A stretch of 13,030 nucleotides of DNA from NCBI GenBank assembly GCA_034440595.1, contig JAWXCH010000557.1, positions 1-13,030 on the forward strand, in the 5' to 3' direction. Positions 6,505-13,030 of the stretch are shown piece after piece. This DNA is from JAWXCH01 sp034440595 (lineage in GTDB: Bacteria; Planctomycetota; Planctomycetia; Pirellulales; JALHPA01). The translations under genes and the position numbers were made by a program. Every line of letters starts with the position of its first letter. Position 1 is the stretch's first letter. Under the pieces are notes generated by a model, which did no database searches, was not told the origin of the DNA, and worked only from the letters and a program-made list of their open reading frames with translations.

Positions 6505-7284
6505 CTACTTTCCCTCTGGCGGCAAAAGGTCCGCACGCCGCTGGCGGGTCTTTTGCAAACTCTGCTCGCGCCGCCAGCGCGCGATCTCTTCATGATTTCC
6601 CGACAACAACACCTCGGGCACTTGTAGCCCGCGATACTCACGTGGCCGCGTAAACTGTCCCGACTCCAGCCACCGATCCGCGGTGGAAAACGAATCGTCC
6701 ACCGCACTCTGTTCGTGACCTAATACTCCTGGTATTAGGCGAATCACCGCATCGATCACCACCATTGCGGCGACTTCGCCACCCCCGAGTACATAGTCGC
6801 CAATCGACAACTCGTCCGGGTGCAGCAACTGTCGCACACGATCGTCAAACCCCTCATACCGCCCGCATAGCAACACCAGTCGCCGGTGCTGCGCAAGTTC
6901 TTCGACCACGGGTTGCGATAACCGCCTCCCCTGCGGCGTCAGCATGACCAAGTGGCCTGGCTCTAATGTACTTCGACCATCCACTACTACATTGTCTACT
7001 GCATCACCGTCTTCTACATCACCGTCTTCTACATCACTGACTGGCGGTTTGTCGCCACGCTGAACCGCCTCGACACATTCCACCACCGGAGGACACTTTA
7101 GGACCATTCCCGGTCCTCCTCCAAACGGCCGATCATCAACCACGCGGTGGCGTCCGGCTGCCCAATCGCGAATATTGTGCAATTGAACGTCGATCAAACC
7201 TCGTTCGATGGCCAGCTTCACCAGGCTTTGGCTGGTGTAGCCGCTGAATATCTCAGGAAACAGCGTTAGGACATCGAAACGCAT
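6505..7284 (-). CDS. trmD: tRNA (guanine-37-N1)-methyltransferase TrmD
   Basis: Methylates G37 next to the anticodon using S-adenosylmethionine, which keeps the ribosome in frame. The start at 7284 (MRFDVLTLFPEIF) matches the conserved family start and gives 259 residues. An earlier in-frame ATG at 7374 would add 30 residues of unlikely sequence. The ribosome binding site is weak. The knot-forming SPOUT signatures are present: RPFGGGPGM (about 52-60), LTPQGRRL, CGRYEGFDDRV (about 140-150), SIGDYVLGGGE (about 160-170), and the C-terminal TRPREYRGLQVPEVLLSGNH. An acidic insertion of about 25 residues (about 78-105) between the first two motifs includes a perfect duplication of VEDGD. The gene follows rpsP directly, without rimM. 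Confidence 0.97.
   Translation of the reverse strand: MRFDVLTLFPEIFSGYTSQSLVKLAIERGLIDVQLHNIRDWAAGRHRVVDDRPFGGGPGMVLKCPPVVECVEAVQRGDKPPVSDVEDGDVEDGDAVDNVVVDGRSTLEPGHLVMLTPQGRRLSQPVVEELAQHRRLVLLCGRYEGFDDRVRQLLHPDELSIGDYVLGGGEVAAMVVIDAVIRLIPGVLGHEQSAVDDSFSTADRWLESGQFTRPREYRGLQVPEVLLSGNHEEIARWRREQSLQKTRQRRADLLPPEGK
7003..7032. repeat. 15-bp tandem duplication inside trmD
   Basis: Two perfect copies of ATCACCGTCTTCTAC (7003-7017 and 7018-7032) are followed by five bases of a third. Each copy encodes VEDGD on the minus strand, so the duplication keeps the trmD frame. Confidence 0.9.
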
Positions 7285-7386
7285 ATATTCACACTCACGC
7301 ATTAGTAAGGCCACGGTTGGTGCCGCTGCGCGAAGCGCCTTGCACCGCAACGCCTGCCAATGCATCCCTGGCACTTCTGCTTAGGA

Positions 7387-7857
7387 CTACGAGGCCTCGC
7401 CGCTTTCGCTAGCTGCTGCTTCGGCTGCCGGCGCTTCGCTACTTTCGGCTGTTGCTTCCGTAGCGCTTGCCTCGGCGGCTGCCGCTTCTGCGACTGCTGC
7501 TGCTGCGGCTTCCTTCTGACCTGGGACGAACTTTGGCTCGCCCGGCTCAGGAATCGCACGCGGTGCCTTTAGCTTTTCTTGGGCTTGCTTTTGCAAATCA
7601 ATATGCGAACCGTTCGGCCCATACTTCTTGATCAGCGTGCTGACTCGCTCGGAAGGAGTCGCACCGACACTGAGCCAGTAGGCCAGACGATCCTGATTGA
7701 AGCTGGCGCGAGCGTCGGTGTCCTTGATGCTTGGATCGTAGGTACCGAGATCCTCAAGCACGCGGCCATCGCGCGGTGCACGTGAATCGGTTGCGCAAAT
7801 ACGGAAGTACGCTCGGTGCTTCCGTCCCATCATTTTCATACGAATCTTGACTGCCAC
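7387..7857 (-). CDS. rpsP: Ribosomal protein S16 (bS16) with an acidic Ala/Glu tail
   Basis: Small-subunit ribosomal protein. The start is GTG at 7857, with GGAG six bases upstream. The S16 core covers about residues 1-82, with the recognisable MAVKIRMKMMGRKHRAYFRI opening, DSRAPRDGRVLEDLGTYDP and WLSVGATPSERV. The protein is 156 residues long, about twice the 80-90 of many bacterial S16 proteins. The last 41 residues contain only Ala, Glu, Ser, Thr, Val, Pro, Gly and no Lys or Arg, with nine Glu. The tail is probably disordered. The gene lies 63 bp after ffh and about 100 bp before trmD. Confidence 0.96.
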   Translation of the reverse strand: MAVKIRMKMMGRKHRAYFRICATDSRAPRDGRVLEDLGTYDPSIKDTDARASFNQDRLAYWLSVGATPSERVSTLIKKYGPNGSHIDLQKQAQEKLKAPRAIPEPGEPKFVPGQKEAAAAAVAEAAAAEASATEATAESSEAPAAEAAASESGEAS

Positions 7858-7920
7858 GTCGTTCTCCGAAAAGTGAAAAAAACATTGTCGTTATCGTTAA
7901 ACACACATCAGCCACGCGAC

Positions 7921-9387
7921 TCATACACCGCGCCGCTTGCGGCGCAGTTCTTTTTCGCGTGCCTTTTTGATCTTTCTGCGTTCGTCAGGGGTCAGCCGCT
8001 TACCGGTGCCGGCTTTCTTGACGGCCATTCGACCATCCGGACTCATTGCACCGTTTTGCAGTTGCTGAATCGCCTGCATTTTCTCGCGCATCCCTTTGCC
8101 AGCCAGACCCGTCATCATCGACTTCATACTGTCAAACTGCTTGACCAAGCCGTTGACCTCGCTTGGATCGACTCCTGCTCCGGCGGCAATCCGGCGGCGA
8201 CGACTCTGATCGATGACCTTGCTAGGATTTCGCCGTTCGTCGGCCGTCATGCTGTCAATCATGCCAAACAGCCGCCCCATGTCCTTGTCCAAGTCGGCCC
8301 CTTCCAGCATCTGCTTCATCTGACCCATGCCAGGAATGAAGCCCATCACCTTGCCGAGTGGGCCAAGCCGGCGGATCATCCCCATCTGCTTGCGGAAGGT
8401 GTCGAGCGTGAACTCGCCACGGCGGAGGGCTTCCTCCTGCTTCTGCATCTCGTCCTGGTCGAACTTTTCCTGAGCCTGCTCGACCAGGGTTAGGATATCC
8501 CCCATGCCGAGAATTCGCCCGGCCATGCGGTCAGGGTGAAATTCTTCCAGCGATTCTAGATGCTCGCCGGTGCCGATGAACTTAATCGGCACACCGGTGA
8601 CATGCTTGACGGAGAGCGCTGCACCACCACGTGCATCACCATCCAGCTTGGTCATGATGACGCCGTCCAACTCCAAGGCGTCGTTAAAGGCCTTAGCACT
8701 GTTGACGGCATCCTGACCGGTCATGCCATCGACGACTAGATAAATTTGATCTGGCTCGCAACGGCGGTCGATCCGCTTGAGCTGTTCCATCAACTCTTCG
8801 TCGATGTGCAGCCGACCGGCCGTGTCGAGGATAACAACCTGAATGTCTTCCTTGCGTGCCTTGGCCACGGCGTTCTGACAGACCACCACAGGGTCCGTCT
8901 GACCTGGCTCGCTGTAGACTGGAATTCCTAGTTGCTCTCCCAGAACGTGCAACTGCTGAATTGCCGCCGGGCGTTGCAAGTCGGCCGCGACCAACATCGG
9001 CTTGCGCCCGCGCTGCATGATCATGCGACCAAGCTTGCCGCAGGTGGTCGTCTTGCCGGAGCCTTGCAAGCCGCAAAGCATCAAGACACTGGTATCGGCT
9101 TTCAAATGCAGCGAATGATCGACCGGCCCCATCAGGTTGATCAGTTCGCGATGGACAATCGCCACCAATTGCTGGCTAGGATCGAGCGACTTCAATACCT
9201 GCTCGCCGATGGCCTCTTCGGTCACGCGGGCCATGAAGTCCGTTACGACCGAGTAGCTAACGTCGGCCTGCAGCAGGGCTTGCTCGACCGTTTGCAGGCC
9301 TTCGCGCATGTTCGATTCCGTGAGCTTCCCCTTGCCGCGCAGATTGCGCAGCGCTGTGGAAAGTCCATCTTGAATCGATTCAAACAT
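7921..9387 (-). CDS. ffh: Signal recognition particle protein Ffh (SRP54)
   Basis: GTPase that binds SRP RNA and signal sequences of nascent membrane and exported proteins, and delivers ribosomes to FtsY at the membrane. It has 488 residues. The N domain covers about 1-90. The G domain runs from about 98 to 295, with P-loop GLQGSGKT (106-113), DTAGR (188-192) and TKLDGDARGG (246-255). The methionine-rich M domain (about 310-440) contains the RNA-binding motif SRRRRIAAGAG (396-406). A basic tail closes the protein (RRKIKKAREKELRRKRRG). The start at 9387 matches the family start; the ribosome binding site is poor (a GGGATC stretch). It is the first gene of the translation and secretion cluster. 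Confidence 0.98.
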   Translation of the reverse strand: MFESIQDGLSTALRNLRGKGKLTESNMREGLQTVEQALLQADVSYSVVTDFMARVTEEAIGEQVLKSLDPSQQLVAIVHRELINLMGPVDHSLHLKADTSVLMLCGLQGSGKTTTCGKLGRMIMQRGRKPMLVAADLQRPAAIQQLHVLGEQLGIPVYSEPGQTDPVVVCQNAVAKARKEDIQVVILDTAGRLHIDEELMEQLKRIDRRCEPDQIYLVVDGMTGQDAVNSAKAFNDALELDGVIMTKLDGDARGGAALSVKHVTGVPIKFIGTGEHLESLEEFHPDRMAGRILGMGDILTLVEQAQEKFDQDEMQKQEEALRRGEFTLDTFRKQMGMIRRLGPLGKVMGFIPGMGQMKQMLEGADLDKDMGRLFGMIDSMTADERRNPSKVIDQSRRRRIAAGAGVDPSEVNGLVKQFDSMKSMMTGLAGKGMREKMQAIQQLQNGAMSPDGRMAVKKAGTGKRLTPDERRKIKKAREKELRRKRRGV

Positions 9388-9792
9388 GATCCCGTCTTTC
9401 AGTCACTAAACCCAAATACGCATCGAACCAACGCCGACCAAACTGCTTGGTGACGAGGCTTCATTGAAAAAACGACCGGCTAAGAATTCGCATGGAAATC
9501 CGCTGGCCGCGACCGCAAATCCATTGGATTCTCGCAGCCGACGTAAGTCGCAGCGCGCAATAACAAGCTTGCAGTCACAAGCGTGCCAGCGTTTGAGACA
9601 ATCCAGTGCCGCCCCCGGCAGCATCGACGCAATAGCACCGATCTGACAAACAAAGGGCCGCTCGCGCCAGATTATGGCGCAAACGGCCATTTTAGCGGAA
9701 GGGGCGGCATTTTTGCAATGCTACGAAGCGGGAAAAGTAACCTATTTGCGCAGCAGTAGTTGGGGCCATTTTGGTCCCCCTGCTAGAAAGCG
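9388..9792. other. 405-bp intergenic region between the thioredoxin-NHL gene and ffh
   Basis: I see no convincing gene. It should hold the ffh promoter, which I could not locate with confidence, and the end of the upstream transcript. A bulged GGGGCC hairpin lies at 9762-9779 and a larger inverted repeat at 9656-9688. A 94-codon minus-strand frame (9690 to 9406) has no ribosome binding site and starts inside the inverted repeat. Confidence 0.5.
9643..9688 (-). terminator. Possible weak terminator after the thioredoxin-NHL gene
   Basis: On the minus strand GGCCG and CGGCC (five pairs), a 3-by-3 internal loop, then GCGCCA and TGGCGC (six pairs) close on a five-base loop. The stem occupies 9656-9688. 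A U-rich but interrupted tail (CTTTGTTTGTC) follows. It lies about 105 bases after the stop codon at 9793. The stem is clear; the terminator role is tentative. Confidence 0.4.
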
Positions 9793-11988
9793 CTATTCAG
9801 ACACTTTCAAAGGGACCGCAACTGCCTCTTTTTGGCCGTTTGCCGCAATGGTCAAGGGAATCGTCCAGACAACACTCCCCTGCTTGCAGGTTCCTTCTGG
9901 CCCCCCCTTGCAGTAGTAGTAGTTCATAGAGACCTTCACGGTTTCCTGCCCGGACTGAGCTGTCAGCTTGAGTGGCACTTCAAACGAGGCTTTTGGATCG
10001 GTGAGTCTTACAACCGACCCGATGCTGCCGCGGTCGACGGGACCCTTTTCTCCCTCGGCCTCGACCATGTAGAGATTCGGGGCCAGTTCGTTCATGTGCC
10101 AGTCCGTCGGGAGGTTCAACTGGACATTCAGAACCACCCCTTCTGGCCCCGGCTGGACGGTTACGGGCGCCAGCTTGACTTGCTGGGCGTCACGAAAACT
10201 TGGTTTGCGGACCACTGCCGGATTGAGCGCGGTCGCTGGGTGTGCGAGTCCTTCGATGGTGAGGGTCGCCACAGCGTTGTTATTTGCCAGATCGATCGTC
10301 CGAATGACGTGGTTGTTGGTGTCGGCCACGTACAGCTTGCCGGCGGCATATGTGATTCCAGATGGCTCATCGAACTCGGCAGGGCTGTCGGTCGCCCCCT
10401 CTTTGCCACTGCCGACCAGTGTTGTCGAGGTATTCTTGGCCGGATCAACGACTTTGATCTTGTTGTTGTACGTATCAGCGACATACAGCAATTTGTCGTG
10501 ATATACCACGCCCAGAGCGTGCTGTAACAATGCCTGAGATTTATTCCCATCCTTGTCGCCAAAGGTGAATAGCGAGTTTAGCGTGCCAATGATCGTTTTC
10601 ACCGGTTTACGGGTATCAAACGGAACCGCACGAATGGCGCTTCCTTCGCTATCGGCAACGAAGAGCAACGTGCCGTCGCTGGTCAGGCCACTAGGTTGCG
10701 CGAAAGAAGAATAGCCAGTTTGATAAGGTTCCTTGGGGAGCAGACGGCCATCGACAATGCTTTCGCGACCATTTCCGGCATAAGGGCCGATTTCCTTTTC
10801 ATCGAGACTCATCTTCCAGATTTGGTGCGGCCCTGCCATCGCGATATATAGGTCTTTGTCGTGAATATACAGATCCCAAGGACTATTGAGCGCAGTGGCT
10901 TTTGGCGCACCAACAAATCGCTCAGGAGGATTTCCAGGTACTATGCCCGCGACCAACTGGCCATCTTCACCCCACAGTCCTGGCCAGGCGCTCTTTCCTT
11001 GAAAGCCAAGCCCGGCAATCGTCGAAACCTGTTTTGATTTCAAGTCGACTTTGCGGATCAGATGGTTCTCGGTATCGGCGACGTAGAGCGTGTCGCCCCG
11101 TAATGCCATACCCTGTGGATGGTCGAAAGTTGCCGTTTTATAGTTCCCATCGGCAGCACCGATCACACCATTGCCGATGATGTCGAGTAGCTTGCCCGCC
11201 AGGTCGGTGATGACAATGCGATTGTGATTGCTATCCGAGATAAACAGCCGGTTCGACGCCTCATCGGCCAGCACCTTGCCAGGAAAGCGCAAGGGTGTGG
11301 CCGCTTCCTTGGCACGCTCCAGATCGAACTTGATCGGCTCCAGATTCAGTAGGTTTCGATCACGGTAATACGGCAGGTTTTTCTTGAGGAAGTCGTCGAA
11401 GACTTCAAATTTGGTCTCACCGCTATCCATAGCCACCAGATTTCCCTCAGGATCAATGATCCGGAAACTGGGCCAGCTATTCACGCGGTACCGATTCCAA
11501 ATTTTATGTTCTGCGTCGTTGATCACAGGATGTTCGATTTCATAGCGCATCACGGCGTCTTTGATGTTCTGCGTGTCTTGCTCGCCGGCAAACTTTGCCG
11601 AGTGAACACCGATCACCACGACCTCGTTGGGATACGCCTTCTCTAGTTTCTTCAATTCCGGCAACACATGAATGCAGTTGATGCAGCAATAGGTCCAGAA
11701 ATCCAGAACCACAAACTTGCCGCGCAGGTCCTTTAGATCCAAGGGAGCGGAAGTATTAATCCAGCCGGTGCCCCCTTCAAGGGATGGCGCTGGTCGACGC
11801 TGCGGAAATGGATGCGGTCCCATTGGTTCGCGACCTTTGGCAGTTGGGTTACGACTGGCAGGGGGCTGCTGGCCCGAGGCACTATTTCCCGCGACCAGAG
11901 ATATAAGAGCCAATGAGACTGCAACTGTCAGCAACAATGTTACCGTCAGTAGCAGATCGCCAAAGGACTTTTGAATGTTTGCTTTCAT
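9793..11988 (-). CDS. Exported thioredoxin-NHL repeat protein (NHLRC2-like) with a C-terminal cysteine-pair domain
   Basis: A 731-residue protein, probably exported or membrane-anchored through a hydrophobic segment at about 11-33. Residues 34-75 are a Pro-rich linker. A thioredoxin-like domain (about 75-205) contains DFWTYCCINC, with the active-site pair Cys102/Cys105 (Cys101 adjacent), and a cis-proline loop at SWP (171-173). Five or so NHL repeats (about 235-580), with units such as LYVADTENHLIRKVD and LYVADTNNHVIRTID, form a beta-propeller. A C-terminal beta-rich domain (about 605-731) resembles the DsbD N-terminal domain and has Cys693 and Cys701 in YYYCKGGPEGTCKQG. The first two domains match animal NHLRC2. 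A redox or maturation role in the cell envelope is likely; the substrate is unknown. AGGA lies about nine bases before the ATG. It appears to be its own transcription unit. Confidence 0.85.
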   Translation of the reverse strand: MKANIQKSFGDLLLTVTLLLTVAVSLALISLVAGNSASGQQPPASRNPTAKGREPMGPHPFPQRRPAPSLEGGTGWINTSAPLDLKDLRGKFVVLDFWTYCCINCIHVLPELKKLEKAYPNEVVVIGVHSAKFAGEQDTQNIKDAVMRYEIEHPVINDAEHKIWNRYRVNSWPSFRIIDPEGNLVAMDSGETKFEVFDDFLKKNLPYYRDRNLLNLEPIKFDLERAKEAATPLRFPGKVLADEASNRLFISDSNHNRIVITDLAGKLLDIIGNGVIGAADGNYKTATFDHPQGMALRGDTLYVADTENHLIRKVDLKSKQVSTIAGLGFQGKSAWPGLWGEDGQLVAGIVPGNPPERFVGAPKATALNSPWDLYIHDKDLYIAMAGPHQIWKMSLDEKEIGPYAGNGRESIVDGRLLPKEPYQTGYSSFAQPSGLTSDGTLLFVADSEGSAIRAVPFDTRKPVKTIIGTLNSLFTFGDKDGNKSQALLQHALGVVYHDKLLYVADTYNNKIKVVDPAKNTSTTLVGSGKEGATDSPAEFDEPSGITYAAGKLYVADTNNHVIRTIDLANNNAVATLTIEGLAHPATALNPAVVRKPSFRDAQQVKLAPVTVQPGPEGVVLNVQLNLPTDWHMNELAPNLYMVEAEGEKGPVDRGSIGSVVRLTDPKASFEVPLKLTAQSGQETVKVSMNYYYCKGGPEGTCKQGSVVWTIPLTIAANGQKEAVAVPLKVSE

Positions 11989-12195
11989 TCGGTCGATTCC
12001 TATTTGGTGGAGCCAGTCTGGCTCGAATATAATTCCCTGCGCGGTTGGGCACCCTCTTGTGACATCAATTCTATTCTATGCTGTCGGTCAACTCAAATAT
12101 CCGGGCCGACAGCAGGCGATATCACGGCCTGAGAATGCCGCGATCATCAAGAATCGAGGAACACGGTAGTCGGTTTAGGGGCACCGCGCAGCAAA
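11989..12195 (-). other. Promoter-bearing gap upstream of the thioredoxin-NHL gene
   Basis: These 207 bases hold the candidate promoter listed separately, an 8-bp inverted repeat (12080-12087 with 12106-12113) and a 6-bp hairpin GAGCCA, GTC, TGGCTC at 12010-12024, some 22 bases before the start codon. No terminator with a T-run is visible after the small membrane-protein gene that ends at 12196. Confidence 0.5.
12068..12096 (-). promoter_or_regulatory. Candidate housekeeping-type promoter of the thioredoxin-NHL gene
   Basis: TTGAGT (12096-12091) and TAGAAT (12073-12068) are separated by 17 bases on the minus strand. A second overlapping TAGAAT lies five bases upstream. The start codon is about 80 bases downstream. 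The arms of an inverted repeat, GCTGTCGG and CCGACAGC, lie on either side of the -35 box. Box matches alone are weak evidence. Confidence 0.4.
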
Positions 12196-12393
12196 TTAAT
12201 ACATCGCCAGGACAATTAGAAAGCAGAGCCAGGCTGCCAGCGCTCCGCAGGCTATCGCCAGCCGCACACGCTGCCAGAATGTGGGCGCAATGGCCTGCCG
12301 ACTGGTGCGTAGGGCGCCTATCCCGCCCGATTCGGGCATTTCGCGCAGTTCACGCGCCGCCTGTTTGAGGGGGTGCGATGATTTTGAACTCAT
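12196..12393 (-). CDS. Small single-span membrane protein, 65 residues
   Basis: The preferred start is the ATG at 12393 (MSSKSSHPLKQAARELREMP), with AAAGGG seven bases upstream. An in-frame ATG at 12429 would add 12 residues but has no better site. A hydrophilic N-terminal part of about 44 residues precedes one hydrophobic helix at about 45-64, which ends two residues before a very short C-terminus, so it is tail-anchor-like. It overlaps the upstream Minf_1886-family gene by 44 bp, so the two are probably co-transcribed and translationally linked. I do not recognise a named family. It may work with the upstream protein at the membrane, which is inference from the overlap only. Confidence 0.72.
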   Translation of the reverse strand: MSSKSSHPLKQAARELREMPESGGIGALRTSRQAIAPTFWQRVRLAIACGALAAWLCFLIVLAMY

Positions 12394-12820
12394 GGACCAG
12401 CCCTTTCTCAAAGTCGAATACATTATCAAAATCTTCGCGGCGATCGTGCTTGGTCTTTTTCATCTGCTTGATCTCAATCAGATTGAAAACAATCTCGCCA
12501 AAGTCCGCCGTGCTCTTAACTCCCCAGCTATTCAAAACGCACTTGGCCATGTAACCGTACTGCTCCAACGCATACAGTCGAATCGCTTCGCACAACTGCT
12601 GACCGCTCAAATGCCGCTCAATCGGTGCCGATTCCGATGACTTGGACTGCGTACGAACTGCCGGTTCGTCGTCGGTCTCTACATCGGGCGTAGCGTCTTC
12701 TCCAAACCGCAGCACCTCGTGCGCGTAGTTCAGTGCTTCAAAGACGAACACGTAAGCGTCAAACTTGTAACGCTTGTCCTTCTTCAGCAGTTTCAGGATT
12801 TTATTGGAAGGGTCGCTCAT
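12350..12820 (-). CDS. Minf_1886 family protein of unknown function
   Basis: A soluble 156-residue protein of the Minf_1886 family (described as restricted mostly to Planctomycetes and Verrucomicrobia). The chosen start at 12820 gives the typical opening, a lysine-rich ILKLLKKDKRYKFDAYVFVFEALNYA. An upstream in-frame ATG at 12919 would add 33 residues that run through a repeat, so it was rejected. A variable acidic/Ser linker lies at about 43-65. The conserved second half contains HLSGQQLCEAIRLYALEQYG (about 68-87), the VLNSWGVKSTADFGEIVFNL stretch and REDFDNVFDFE. No catalytic motif is evident. The ribosome binding site is weak. The downstream small membrane-protein gene overlaps its end by 44 bp. 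Function is unknown, and the family name is my recognition rather than a search result. Confidence 0.85.
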   Translation of the reverse strand: MSDPSNKILKLLKKDKRYKFDAYVFVFEALNYAHEVLRFGEDATPDVETDDEPAVRTQSKSSESAPIERHLSGQQLCEAIRLYALEQYGYMAKCVLNSWGVKSTADFGEIVFNLIEIKQMKKTKHDRREDFDNVFDFEKGLVHEFKIIAPPQTGGA

Positions 12821-12884
12821 GGGCCGATTATCGAAGTAAGCAAATCTGTAATGGCAATGAATTGCAGCAATGAGGTTTGTGTGC

Positions 12885-12901
12885 CACTGGCTTTGCCAGT
12901 G
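12885..12901. repeat. Short REP-like palindrome CACTGGC/GCCAGTG
   Basis: A perfect 7-bp stem encloses a three-base loop. A degenerate copy in the opposite orientation follows at about 12923-12942 (CACTGGC, two bases, AGCC). From memory, this motif is common between genes in Pirellulales, which cannot be checked here. Confidence 0.5.
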
Positions 12902-12957
12902 TGATTCGCCATAATGCACTCAGCACTGGCGGAGCCCATTGGTATCTACACAATTCT

Positions 12958-12986
12958 GCTAGCACGGGGGGCTTGACGCTAGCACG
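12958..12986. repeat. Two direct repeats of GCTAGCACG, 20 bp apart
   Basis: Copies lie at 12958-12966 and 12978-12986, two helical turns apart on one face of the DNA. They end 12 bases before a possible plus-strand ATG. They could be tandem activator or repressor half-sites. Confidence 0.5.
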
Positions 12987-12998
12987 TAGAATGGAAGT

Positions 12999-13030
12999 AT
13001 GTACCACTTCCTCGGATTGATCAACGCCTA
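12999..13030 (+). CDS. Possible start of a divergent gene, cut by the window edge
   Basis: An ATG at 12999 opens a frame that reads MYHFLGLINA and is still open at the window edge. GGAAG lies immediately upstream but too close for an ideal ribosome binding site. Ten codons are too few to judge whether it is real or to assign a family. Confidence 0.25.
   Translation, partial: MYHFLGLINA

Larger units (their letters stand above)
12821..12998. other. Intergenic region with palindromic and direct repeats
   Basis: This gap separates the Minf_1886-family gene from a possible divergent gene. It holds a CACTGGC, TTT, GCCAGTG hairpin (12885-12901), a degenerate inverted copy near 12923-12942, and two 9-bp direct repeats near the right end. 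I could not identify a convincing promoter for either direction. Confidence 0.5.

Noticed and set aside
8932..9453. 173-codon plus-strand frame opposite ffh
   Set aside because: Antisense shadow of the well-supported ffh gene.
9601..9630. Sigma-54-like TGGCACG stretch on the minus strand upstream of ffh
   Set aside because: The distance from GG to the following GC is 13 bases instead of 10, so the -24/-12 pattern fails.
9406..9690. 94-codon minus-strand frame just upstream of ffh
   Set aside because: No ribosome binding site, start inside an inverted repeat, no recognisable family. It stays possible but unsupported.
12821..12919. 33-residue N-terminal extension of the Minf_1886-family protein
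   Set aside because: It would run through the CACTGGC palindrome and does not resemble the family start, which matches the ATG at 12820.

Overview
The window looks like a chromosomal segment of a planctomycete, probably in the Pirellulales. The reasons are a member of the Minf_1886 family (known mainly from Planctomycetes and Verrucomicrobia), a large thioredoxin-NHL protein of a type common there, a Tad/Flp secretin with a Cys-Gly-Pro tail, ribosomal proteins with long low-complexity tails, and a prominent REP-like intergenic hairpin. Base composition is moderately GC-rich by eye. Every confident gene lies on the minus strand, so transcription runs from high to low coordinates. This placement rests on protein recognition, since no rRNA is present.

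Right end (about 11990-13030): a Minf_1886-family gene overlaps by 44 bp a small gene for a 65-residue single-span membrane protein. Upstream of the pair is a repeat-bearing intergenic stretch. The first ten codons of a possible divergent plus-strand gene touch the window edge. Next comes a separate unit, 9793-11988, encoding an exported 731-residue protein with a thioredoxin domain, an NHL beta-propeller and a C-terminal domain with its own cysteine pair. A plausible promoter with an inverted repeat around its -35 box precedes it.

Middle (5760-9390): a housekeeping protein-synthesis cluster in the order ffh, rpsP, trmD, rplS, closed by an intrinsic terminator at about 5760-5787. The rimM gene that often sits between rpsP and trmD is absent. 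S16 carries an acidic Ala/Glu tail and L19 a basic Lys tail. TrmD has a roughly 25-residue acidic insertion containing a perfect 15-bp tandem duplication. A 20-bp-class imperfect hairpin sits between trmD and rplS.

Left (1-5096): a Tad/Flp pilus locus. The Flp prepilin gene comes first and is followed at once by a strong intrinsic terminator. After that come a 36-residue candidate membrane miniprotein not normally listed in such loci, the prepilin peptidase cpaA/tadV, a TadE-like pseudopilin coupled to it by an ATGA overlap, cpaB/rcpC and the secretin cpaC/rcpA, which runs off the left edge. The ATPase (cpaF/tadA) and platform genes (tadB/tadC) are not seen and may lie further left. The terminator after flp suggests abundant pilin transcript with limited expression of the assembly genes. 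The two larger gaps inside the locus (3245-3449 and 1877-2104) both hold perfect or near-perfect palindromes, which could be RNA-processing hairpins or operators.

I found no tRNA, rRNA, CRISPR array, transposase or phage gene. The best candidates for something undescribed are the 36-residue Tad-locus miniprotein, the Cys-rich secretin tail, the paired intergenic palindromes, and the two-cysteine-pair thioredoxin-NHL protein.
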